Assembly (NCBI GenBank): GCA_027058255.1
Contig: JALUTE010000024.1
Coordinates: forward strand, 1 to 6,765
Length of the DNA: 6,765 bases
Direction: 5' to 3'
DNA from: Methyloligella sp.
GTDB lineage: Bacteria > Pseudomonadota > Alphaproteobacteria > Rhizobiales > JALUTE01
The notes below the pieces were generated by a model that made no database searches, had not been told where the DNA came from, and saw only the letters and a list, made by a program, of their open reading frames with translations. Positions 1 to 6,086 of this stretch are shown here, piece after piece. The translations under genes were made by a program, and so were the position numbers. Numbering within the stretch: position 1 is the first letter of the stretch; the number at the start of each line of letters is the position of its first letter.

Positions 1-3000
1 CTTGTCCTGCGGGATCAGATTGCCAGCCGCGTCGCGCACGGAGAGATCGTTGTTGACGATCGCCCAGTCGCCGAAGATGTCGTCATCGCCGCCAAGGCCC
101 GTCAGGATGTCGGAGCCCGCGCCACCAACCAGAAGGTTGTCGATGCCGTTGGAGGTGACGGTGTTCGGCCCGGCGCCCGTGAGCGTGTCATCGAAGCGCG
201 AGCCCACGAGGCCGTCGATGAAGGCGTAGGTGTCGATCAGATTGCTGCCGGTGCCGTTCTGGTTCGAGGTCTCCAGATCCGCAATGACCGCGATGCCGAC
301 CTTCTCGTAGGAGGCGATGTCGAATCCCGGCCCCTGAACGCCGAACCCTTCCTGGTTCGGAAAGACGCCATTCTGGTTTGGCAGCATGTCGCCGAGCAGG
401 CGATCGCCGTCATTGGCCGCGGCGCCGAGACCGCCGAACAGGAGGTCGTTGCCGCCATCGCCATTGAGATGGTCGTCGCCGACGCCGCCCACGAGAATGT
501 CGTTCCCGTCGCCGCCCCACATCTCATCGACGCTGTCGCCGCCTTCGAGATAGTCGTTGCCTTCCTCGCCCAGCAGAACGTCCGTGTCACCATCGCCGAA
601 AATGGCATCGTCGCCCTCATTGCCGAACAGCTCGTCGATGCCGTCGCCGCCATGGATCTCGTCATTGCCGGTGCCGCCGAAGACGGTGTCGAGCACGCCC
701 TTGCCGGCGAAGATGATGTCGTCGCCCGCATCGCCGCGGATGAAGTCATCGTTCTCGTCGTCGATGATGAAGTCGTTGCCCGGCCCGCCGAAGAGGCTGT
801 CATTGCCCTGGCTGCCCTGGATGTAGTCATTGCCCGGGCCGCCGCGCACCGTATCGTCGCCATTGCCGGCGACGAGATAGTCGTTGCCATCGCCGCCGAC
901 AATCACGATATGCCCGTCCGCCGCATTGCTGGTCGGGTCGGCATCGTTGAGCAGCGCCGTCACGGCACTGAAGTAGAAGTTCTGTCCCGAGGGATCGGCC
1001 GTGAAATATTGGGCACCGTCCCCGGCCGGGTTGAAATAGCGATCCGCGAAGGCGAAGGAGTCGCCATTGATGTCGTTGATGTCCACCGCGCTGTTGCGGG
1101 CGATGATGTCGGCGAATTTGGTCGAGATGATCTTGTCGCCGATGGAGGAGCCCGGAGGCATGCGGAAGAGATAGTAGAAGCGATCGCCATCCTGCATGCG
1201 CTGGGCGAAGTCCAGCATCACGAAGCTGAAGGTGGTGCCGAGAATGCCATCGATGAGCGGGCGCTCGGCAAGGCCCCCGATCCACAGGTCGATATCCCAG
1301 AAGCCCTGATCGCCCCCCGAGACCGTCCACTGGCCGGTGACGGGATCGAAGGTGGGCGTGCCTTCCATGAAGGTCTGGTCCGTCATGGCCTGGGCGGCGA
1401 GCTGGCGGGCAAGACTCAGATCGCCGGCATCGCGCGCCGCCTTGATGGCCGGGTCGCGCGCATAGGCGGCGATCAGATTGACGAGCGTGTCGGGATTGCG
1501 CAGATGCGCGCCCACCTCCGTCCAGCTCTGATAGGGCGAGAGCGCCGTGCCATTGGTGTTGTTGGTGTTCTGGATCAGGGCATCGTTCACCTGCTTGCGG
1601 AACTCGTTCCAGGTGGGCAGGCCCAGATCGCGGCCGCGGGCGATGTTGATCGCCGCAAGGTCCAGGGGCTGGCCGAGCAGGGTCTGTTGCAGGGCCGGTG
1701 TGACGAACTCGTCCACCTCATTGGCGATCTGCTTGACCGCGCCCTCAATGAGGCCCGCCGGACCGTTGGCCGTGAAGCCTTCCGGATCGAGGAAGGCATC
1801 GAGCAAAGGCTCCTGGATCACCGTTCCGTCCGGCTGCACGATATTCAGCGTCTCGGTGAGCATGGAATGGCCGAGGCGGAACACGGCCTGGGCGAACTCC
1901 AGGCTCACCGACAGGTTGATGTCCGAGGTGTAGGACACGAACTCCGGCAGGTCCGGCACCAGGCGGCCGATATACTCGTCGATGGCGACGTGGTTGTACT
2001 CGGTCTCGGTGATGGCGCGGGCCGCCTGGAAGAGAATCTCGCCATCCCAGGCGATGTTGCCATTGGCATCCAGATTGACGCCGTCGAGGGTGAGCGTCTG
2101 CGCCACGCCATCGGCATCGGTGTAGTTGAACACATGGGTGCCGGCGACGGAGGTCGTCGCCCCCTGGCCCAGCCACTGATTGATGAAGTCGGCCGCCGCC
2201 TGGGCGCCGCCATTCACCGGATCGGCGAGAATGTTGGCCGCCTCCAGGAGGACCGAGTTCTTGATATTGTCGACCTGGAAGTTGTGCTCCTCGTGCCAGA
2301 CATGGTGCACGGCGGTGAGGAAATAGTTCTCGTTCACCCGCCCGTCGCCGGAGATGCGATGCGCATCGAGCAGCTCGTTGTCATAGGTGAAGCCGCCGGC
2401 GGGATCGAAATCGGGAACCTTCGGATTGTTGATGACGCCGTCGGCATCGGGCGTGCGGACAATGCCGCCGAAGCCCGGATCGGCCGCCGGATTGATGTCG
2501 ATCAGAAGCGGCTGGCCGGTGCGCAGCACCTCGCCCGTGACGGGATCGCGCACATAGGGGTCGTTCGGATCGTTCACGGCCGCCGGATTGGCGCTGGTGT
2601 CGACCGGATTGTCCGGGTCCGGCGTGTAGAGAATCTGCCCCTTGGCATCGACCTTGAGCATGGGCATGTCGAGCACGTCCGCGTCCGAAAGAAGGATGCC
2701 GACGCGCTGGGCATTGATCTTGATGTCCGCCCACGTCGCCAGCCCCGCCGCCTGAGCATCGTTGGTCGGGTCGTTGTCGGTGATGAAGGCGGTGTTCTCG
2801 GTCACCATGCGCCCCGTCGGGTTCCCGTTCGCATCATATTCGCGCAGGATCACGTTGACGCTCGGGTCCGAGCCATAGGTCTGGCTCTGGTCGATCAGGA
2901 GGCCGGTATTGTTGTTGTAGATCGGCGTGACGCCCGCATTGAGGACGCCATTGGTGAAATCGCTGTCCGGATTGGCGAGATTGCCCCGCGGAATGATCAT

Positions 3001-3621
3001 CTTGTTGCCGGGCGCCTGGCCGAAGAGCGGGTCCCCCGGCTTGAGCGGAATCTCCACGAAGCCGCTGGAGCCATCCTTCTTGATGAAATCGAGGCCGTGG
3101 TCGAAGAACTGGCCGAAGAACACGAACCAGTTGTTGTAGGACGCCCCGCCGAGGGGACCGGCATTGGGTATGAAGGCGGTCGAATTGCCATTCGGGTCCA
3201 CGACGTCCTGGCCGCCCGAGGCGTCCCGCACCGCCACGGCGGCCGGGTTGTAGAGCGGGCCGGCCGGATCCGTCCACATGTTGGCGACGAGATTCGAGAT
3301 CACCCGCGGCGAGGCGTCCGTCACGCTCGAGCCATAGGGCGTGTAGCTGGTGCTCGCCCCGGTCTCGTCCACGCCTGTGCGGTCCACCGCCTGGCTGAGG
3401 CGCAGGAAGGGCTGGTCCGCCGCCCCCCAGGTGCTGTTCGGTCCGGGACCGTTGGTGTTGGGATCGTTGTCCAGATCGCCATGCCCGACCAGATTGTTGT
3501 TCGTCCCCGCCGTCTCACGCACACCGCTCGGATCGAGGGCGTTGGTGAGCTGTGTGTAGTCGATTCCAACCGTCACCTGACGAATCAGAAAATCCAGATC
3601 CTGCCGGTTCAAATGCACCAT
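1..3621 (-). CDS. Animal-type haem peroxidase with RTX calcium-binding repeats (MopA/peroxicin-like), 3' end outside window
   Basis: Continuous frame of 1207 codons, reading off the left edge with no stop. The start is the ATG at 3621-3619, with GGAGGAG nine bases upstream and an in-frame stop at 3657-3655. Peroxidase domain, about residues 150-850: FGQFFDHGLD (169-178), where Asp174 and His175 match the myeloperoxidase haem-ester Asp94 and distal His95; calcium loop LIDQSQTYGS (242-251); GDGRVNEN with Arg428 and Glu431 matching Arg239 and Glu242, then HHVWHEEHN (439-447); FRLGHS with proximal His585; RGRDLGLPTWNEFR (662-675) with Asn672 as likely partner of the proximal His; DLWIGGLAE (778-786); GDRFYY (812-817). 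RTX repeats follow at 909-1064 and about 1144-1186. No signal peptide and no cysteine were seen, as is common for type I-secreted RTX proteins. The inferred role is an extracellular calcium-dependent peroxidase. Alphaproteobacterial relatives (MopA) oxidise Mn(II), but the substrate here cannot be read from sequence. The catalytic residues look intact. Closest named groups are MopA and the bacterial peroxicins. Confidence 0.95.
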   Translation of the reverse strand, partial: MVHLNRQDLDFLIRQVTVGIDYTQLTNALDPSGVRETAGTNNNLVGHGDLDNDPNTNGPGPNSTWGAADQPFLRLSQAVDRTGVDETGASTSYTPYGSSVTDASPRVISNLVANMWTDPAGPLYNPAAVAVRDASGGQDVVDPNGNSTAFIPNAGPLGGASYNNWFVFFGQFFDHGLDFIKKDGSSGFVEIPLKPGDPLFGQAPGNKMIIPRGNLANPDSDFTNGVLNAGVTPIYNNNTGLLIDQSQTYGSDPSVNVILREYDANGNPTGRMVTENTAFITDNDPTNDAQAAGLATWADIKINAQRVGILLSDADVLDMPMLKVDAKGQILYTPDPDNPVDTSANPAAVNDPNDPYVRDPVTGEVLRTGQPLLIDINPAADPGFGGIVRTPDADGVINNPKVPDFDPAGGFTYDNELLDAHRISGDGRVNENYFLTAVHHVWHEEHNFQVDNIKNSVLLEAANILADPVNGGAQAAADFINQWLGQGATTSVAGTHVFNYTDADGVAQTLTLDGVNLDANGNIAWDGEILFQAARAITETEYNHVAIDEYIGRLVPDLPEFVSYTSDINLSVSLEFAQAVFRLGHSMLTETLNIVQPDGTVIQEPLLDAFLDPEGFTANGPAGLIEGAVKQIANEVDEFVTPALQQTLLGQPLDLAAINIARGRDLGLPTWNEFRKQVNDALIQNTNNTNGTALSPYQSWTEVGAHLRNPDTLVNLIAAYARDPAIKAARDAGDLSLARQLAAQAMTDQTFMEGTPTFDPVTGQWTVSGGDQGFWDIDLWIGGLAERPLIDGILGTTFSFVMLDFAQRMQDGDRFYYLFRMPPGSSIGDKIISTKFADIIARNSAVDINDINGDSFAFADRYFNPAGDGAQYFTADPSGQNFYFSAVTALLNDADPTSNAADGHIVIVGGDGNDYLVAGNGDDTVRGGPGNDYIQGSQGNDSLFGGPGNDFIIDDENDDFIRGDAGDDIIFAGKGVLDTVFGGTGNDEIHGGDGIDELFGNEGDDAIFGDGDTDVLLGEEGNDYLEGGDSVDEMWGGDGNDILVGGVGDDHLNGDGGNDLLFGGLGAAANDGDRLLGDMLPNQNGVFPNQEGFGVQGPGFDIASYEKVGIAVIADLETSNQNGTGSNLIDTYAFIDGLVGSRFDDTLTGAGPNTVTSNGIDNLLVGGAGSDILTGLGGDDDIFGDWAIVNNDLSVRDAAGNLIPQDK
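64..192 (-). repeat. RTX repeat block B of the peroxidase
   Basis: Residues about 1144-1186 return to RTX-like sequence after an 80-residue linker: DDTLTGAG, then NLLVGGAGSDILTGLGGDDD and IFGDW. The linker (about 1065-1143) contains DIASYEK and DGLVGSRFDD, resembling the spacer that often separates beta-rolls in large RTX proteins. The sequence after this block (to residue 1207) is not repeat-like, but it resembles inter-roll spacers, so further rolls or domains may lie beyond the left edge. Confidence 0.75.
430..897 (-). repeat. RTX nonapeptide repeat block A of the peroxidase
   Basis: Residues 909-1064 of the peroxidase are about 17 tandem copies of the GGxGxDxLx nonapeptide (27 bases each), for example GGDGNDYLV, GGPGNDYIQ, GGTGNDEIH and GGDGNDILV. 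The register holds throughout except for one copy with a one-residue insertion (AGKGVLDTVF). A few copies are degenerate, such as DDENDDFIR and GDGDTDVLL. This is the haemolysin-type calcium-binding repeat, which folds as a parallel beta-roll on binding Ca2+ outside the cell and marks type I secretion substrates. The repeat also produces a regular pattern at the DNA level, but the copies have diverged in sequence. Confidence 0.93.
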
Positions 3622-3630
3622 GGGTCGAAG

Positions 3631-3637
3631 CTCCTCC
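3631..3637 (-). promoter_or_regulatory. Ribosome binding site of the peroxidase gene
   Basis: The minus strand reads GGAGGAG nine bases before the ATG at 3621. This is the strongest Shine-Dalgarno match near the 5' end and it fixes the start. The only other upstream in-frame candidate is a GTG at 3639-3637, which overlaps the site. Confidence 0.8.
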
Positions 3638-3750
3638 ACTGGCCGAAACCATCCTCACGCATGATCGGCGGGGAGCGGCTGCTCTCCCGCGGACGCCCGA
3701 TCCGGGCAGCCATGTCCATGCATCGATATGAGGCCGAGCGTGGGCCCCGT

Positions 3751-3769
3751 TCCTGACATGATCCTGACA
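3751..3769. promoter_or_regulatory. Tandem direct repeat, candidate OmpR/PhoB-type operator
   Basis: TCCTGACA occurs at 3751-3758 and again, perfectly, at 3762-3769, a start-to-start spacing of 11 bases or about one helical turn. Response regulators with a winged-helix OmpR/PhoB domain typically bind as head-to-tail dimers to such repeats. The divergent regulator gene at 3975 encodes a protein of that class. The site lies about 130 bases upstream of the peroxidase start and about 205 bases upstream of the regulator start. Binding is inferred, not shown. Confidence 0.42.
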
Positions 3770-3793
3770 ACGCGGTCATTTGCTCGCACCGAA

Positions 3794-3825
3794 GGAGATG
3801 CCGGCACGCAACAGGCGGCATCTCC
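3794..3825. repeat. Perfect 10-base inverted repeat with 12-base spacer
   Basis: GGAGATGCCG (3794-3803) is matched exactly by its reverse complement CGGCATCTCC (3816-3825), separated by 12 bases. In RNA from either strand this would form a stable stem-loop. In DNA it could serve as an operator for a dimeric repressor. Its right arm overlaps the left arm of the next hairpin, so the two structures compete at their junction. Function is unknown. Confidence 0.6.
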
Positions 3826-3844
3826 CCCTATACGGGGCGTTTTT
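3825..3844 (+). terminator. Possible small hairpin plus T-run (attenuator or terminator-like)
   Basis: CCCC (3825-3828) and GGGG (3834-3837) flank a five-base TATAC loop, followed after two bases by five T's (3840-3844). With the stronger stem just upstream, this resembles an intrinsic terminator on the plus strand. No gene ends here, so if real it would end a short leader or small RNA, or attenuate transcription into the regulator gene. The four-pair stem is short for an independent terminator, so confidence is low. Confidence 0.28.
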
Positions 3845-3957
3845 CGAGAGTAGCGGGCGTTAACTCTAAAGAAAGAACGCCACCGAGCCGGCAATCGGGA
3901 GCGGGCGGTCCGGAACGGTTTCTGCACGAGGGCGGGTTGTCTATTCATCCACGCCCT

Positions 3958-3964
3958 GGAGGAA
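3958..3964 (+). promoter_or_regulatory. Ribosome binding site of the response regulator gene
   Basis: GGAGGAA sits ten bases before the ATG at 3975. This is a good Shine-Dalgarno match and supports that start. Confidence 0.75.
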
Positions 3965-3974
3965 CGGCACGGAC

Positions 3975-4649
3975 ATGCGCATACTTCTCGTCGAAGACAA
4001 TCGCCGGTTTGGCGCTCTGTTGACCGAGCATCTGACCGACCACGGCCATGTGGTGGATTGCGCCGCAACGGCCGCCGATTTTCGCGAGCTCGCCCTCACC
4101 TTCGCCCACGATCTCTACATCGTCGATCTCGGCCTGCCCGACGGCGACGGGATCGACCTGATCGCCGAGCTCAGGAGGGCGGGCTGCACCAAGCCGATTC
4201 TCATCATCACGGCCCGCGGCGGCGTGGAGGACAGGGTGCGCGGGCTCGACCGGGGCGCCGACGACTACCTCGTCAAGCCCTTCAACTATCGCGAGCTTCT
4301 GGCGCGCATCCGGGCTCTGTCCAGGCGTCCCGCGGCGGTCGAGCCCGACCGGGTCGAGGCGGGAGATATCGTCTTCGACCGCACGAGCGGCGAGTTCTTC
4401 AGCGGTGGCCGCAGGATCGATCTGCGGCCGAGCGAGCGTCGGCTCCTGGCGCTGATGATCTGCCGCTCCGGCCGGCTGGTCTCGCGCGCGACCATCGAGG
4501 GCGCACTCCAGTGCGTCGGAGGCGAGCGCTCGCCCAACGCCATCGACAAGCTGGTCTCGCGCCTGCGCCGCACCTTGCGGGAGGCGGGCGCCGGCATCGC
4601 CGTGAAAACGGTCAAGGGCGCGGGCTACGTCCTCGACGAGGCCTCGTGA
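3975..4649 (+). CDS. Two-component response regulator, OmpR/PhoB family
   Basis: 224 residues, the usual length for this family. The N-terminal receiver domain (about 1-115) begins MRILLVEDN. Its acidic pair is Glu7/Asp8, the phospho-acceptor is Asp51 in VDLGLPDGDG, the switch threonine is Thr79 in IITARGG, and the conserved lysine is Lys101 in LVKPF. The C-terminal winged-helix DNA-binding domain (about 126-222) has the LRPSERRLLALM segment, a recognition-helix region around SPNAIDKLVSRLRRTL, and the terminal VKGAGYVL hairpin. All phosphorylation residues are present, so it should be a phosphorylation-controlled cytoplasmic transcription factor. The stop codon overlaps the kinase start by one base, so the two are cotranscribed and probably translationally coupled. 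The receiver and effector features resemble the QseB/PmrA/TctD type, but exact subfamily and signal cannot be told. Likely targets, by position only, are its own operon and the divergent peroxidase gene. Confidence 0.96.
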   Translation: MRILLVEDNRRFGALLTEHLTDHGHVVDCAATAADFRELALTFAHDLYIVDLGLPDGDGIDLIAELRRAGCTKPILIITARGGVEDRVRGLDRGADDYLVKPFNYRELLARIRALSRRPAAVEPDRVEAGDIVFDRTSGEFFSGGRRIDLRPSERRLLALMICRSGRLVSRATIEGALQCVGGERSPNAIDKLVSRLRRTLREAGAGIAVKTVKGAGYVLDEAS

Positions 4650-6049
4650 TGACGCGGGTCCCGGGCACAGGGCCGAGCGCAGACACGGAGCCGAGGCCGG
4701 GGCTGGCGCGGGTCGTTCTTTTCCGGCTCTCGATTGCGGCCGCTTTGGCGGTCTTGATCCAGACCGTGATCTGCCTCGCCGAGAACTACTCGGACGAGCT
4801 CTATTTCGGACGCTGGTATGTGGAGATGGAAGCCAAGCGCGTCGCGCGCGGCGTGAAGCTGACGCGCAACGGCCTCATCTTCGTGCCCCCCCAGGACATA
4901 TCCCATTTCTTCGGCAGCGAGCGCGAGGCGTACGCCTTCCGCGTCATCGCCGGCAGCGGCCAAGTTCTGGCCGAGAGCAATCGCAAGCTCTTCGCCACCA
5001 TGTCGCCCTTCCTGCGCTCCGGAGGGGGCGGGCCGGATTCATGGATCGGGCGCCTTCATCCACAGCGCTGGTTCCACATCGCCGGCGGCATCACGCTCAA
5101 CCCCTTCGGGCGCCCCGTGCGCGTCGAGGTCGCAACACTCGGCGATCCGGCACGCCAGCGCTTTCACGCGCTCGCGCTCGATTTTCTGGAGGACGTCTGG
5201 ATTCCCCTGGTGCCGACGCTCATTCTCGCCATCGGATTTGCCATGTTCTCCATCCGCCGGGCGCTCAAGCCGCTGGAGCGCGGCGCGCGGCTGGCCGAGA
5301 CCATCGACGATGCGGAAACGGGTCTCCGCTTCGACCTCTCGGGCATGACGCGGGAGGCGGCCAGCCTGTGCGCAACCATCAACCGCCTTCTGGAGCGGGT
5401 CGGACGGCTGACGGGAACGCAGAAGCGCTTCATTGCCCGCGCTGCGCACGAGCTGCGCACGCCGCTTGCCATCATGGCCCTGGAGCTCGGAAAGATCGCC
5501 GACCCGCGGGCGCGCCGGCTGGAGCATGATGTCGCCCACATGAGCGACATGGTCTCGCGCCTTCTCGAGATCGCCCGTCTCGATGCCCGTGAAAGCCGGG
5601 ACTCCCGTCCCGTGGACCTCGTGGCCATCGTGCTCGATGTCATGGAGCGCATGGCGCCGCTGCTGGATGAGCGCAAATGCGAGGCAAGGGTGATGATCGA
5701 GCGGCCGAGCATCTTTGCGGGCGACCCAATGGCCGTGCGAGAGGCGGTGCGCAACCTGGTCGAGAACGCGGCCAAGCATTCGCCGCCGGGCGCCCGCATC
5801 GCCGTGCGTTGCGGGCCGGGCGCCCAGCTCAGCGTCGAGGACAGCGGGCCCGGCCTCGAAGACACCGACAAGGACAGGATCTTCGCCGCCTTCGGACGCG
5901 GCCGGCAAGCGGCCACGGAAGGCTATGGACTCGGGCTCGCCATCGTCCGCCAGGTCGTGGAGCTGCACCGCGGCAGCATCGACACCGGCCGCTCACCGCT
6001 GGGCGGTGCTCGCTTCAACCTGCGCTTCGCCAGCGAGGGGACCGCCTGA
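4649..6049 (+). CDS. Membrane sensor histidine kinase, cognate partner of the upstream regulator
   Basis: 466 residues from the ATG at 4649, which shares its A with the regulator's TGA (TGATG). The open frame extends upstream to 4058, but that part is arginine-rich, lies inside the regulator gene and is not coding. A short cytoplasmic N-terminus is followed by a transmembrane helix at about 22-43, an extracytoplasmic domain at about 44-183, and a second helix at about 184-202. A HAMP linker follows (about 203-255, starting SIRRALKPLERG). HisKA has phospho-acceptor His267 in AAHELRTPL. The HATPase has an N box (Asn369, Asn373 in NLVENAAKHSP), G1 DSGPG (398-402), an F box IFAAFGRG, and G2 GYGLGLAIV (425-433). 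All catalytic boxes are intact, so it should autophosphorylate and pass phosphate to Asp51 of the regulator. The sensor domain has no motif I recognise and no cysteine or haem motif, so the signal is unknown. No strong ribosome site precedes the start, which fits translational coupling. Confidence 0.95.
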   Translation: MTRVPGTGPSADTEPRPGLARVVLFRLSIAAALAVLIQTVICLAENYSDELYFGRWYVEMEAKRVARGVKLTRNGLIFVPPQDISHFFGSEREAYAFRVIAGSGQVLAESNRKLFATMSPFLRSGGGGPDSWIGRLHPQRWFHIAGGITLNPFGRPVRVEVATLGDPARQRFHALALDFLEDVWIPLVPTLILAIGFAMFSIRRALKPLERGARLAETIDDAETGLRFDLSGMTREAASLCATINRLLERVGRLTGTQKRFIARAAHELRTPLAIMALELGKIADPRARRLEHDVAHMSDMVSRLLEIARLDARESRDSRPVDLVAIVLDVMERMAPLLDERKCEARVMIERPSIFAGDPMAVREAVRNLVENAAKHSPPGARIAVRCGPGAQLSVEDSGPGLEDTDKDRIFAAFGRGRQAATEGYGLGLAIVRQVVELHRGSIDTGRSPLGGARFNLRFASEGTA

Positions 6050-6086
6050 TCCTGACGCCGCCACGCCGATCCGCCCGCGCTGCGCG

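Larger units (their letters stand above)
3622..3974. other. Divergent intergenic control region between peroxidase and two-component genes
   Basis: This 353-base stretch carries no convincing gene. Frames crossing it are short extensions or shadows with no codon-usage support or ribosome site. It must hold the promoters for the peroxidase (leftward) and for the regulator-kinase operon (rightward), but I cannot assign a clean -35/-10 pair on either strand. Recognisable structure is an 11-base-spaced direct repeat (3751-3769), a 10-base inverted repeat (3794-3825), a GC hairpin with T-run (3825-3844), and a weaker GGCGTT/AACGCC inverted repeat (3856-3881). Confidence 0.75.

Noticed and set aside
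430..897. Regularly spaced DNA repeats resembling a CRISPR or minisatellite array
   Set aside because: The 27-base period encodes in-frame RTX nonapeptides with diverged copies. There are no identical repeats with unique spacers.
237..902. Minus-strand 221-residue frame rich in Ala, Thr, Ser and Met
   Set aside because: It is an out-of-frame reading of the RTX repeat block. Its periodicity comes from the 27-base repeats of the true frame.
469..3756. Plus-strand open frame of 1095 residues, rich in Val, Ala, Ile, Asp and Arg
   Set aside because: It is the exact codon-on-codon complement of the peroxidase gene, matches no family I recognise, and owes its openness to the absence of TTA, CTA and TCA codons in the real gene.
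3798..3863. Possible 21-residue leader peptide starting MPARNRRHLPLYG
   Set aside because: The AAGGAG sequence directly abuts the ATG with no spacing, the frame coincides with the inverted repeat, and nothing else supports translation.
3919..3947. TTTCTG-17-TATTCA as a promoter for the regulator operon
   Set aside because: The -35 match is poor and the -10 imperfect. The correct spacing alone is not enough in this composition.
4058..4648. Upstream extension of the kinase frame
   Set aside because: It lies inside the response regulator gene in another frame and is arginine/proline-rich shadow sequence. The coupled ATG at 4649 begins a normal kinase N-terminus.
5039..5968. Minus-strand frame of 309 residues opposite the kinase
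   Set aside because: It is antisense to the conserved kinase core, has no family resemblance and is a GC-driven shadow.
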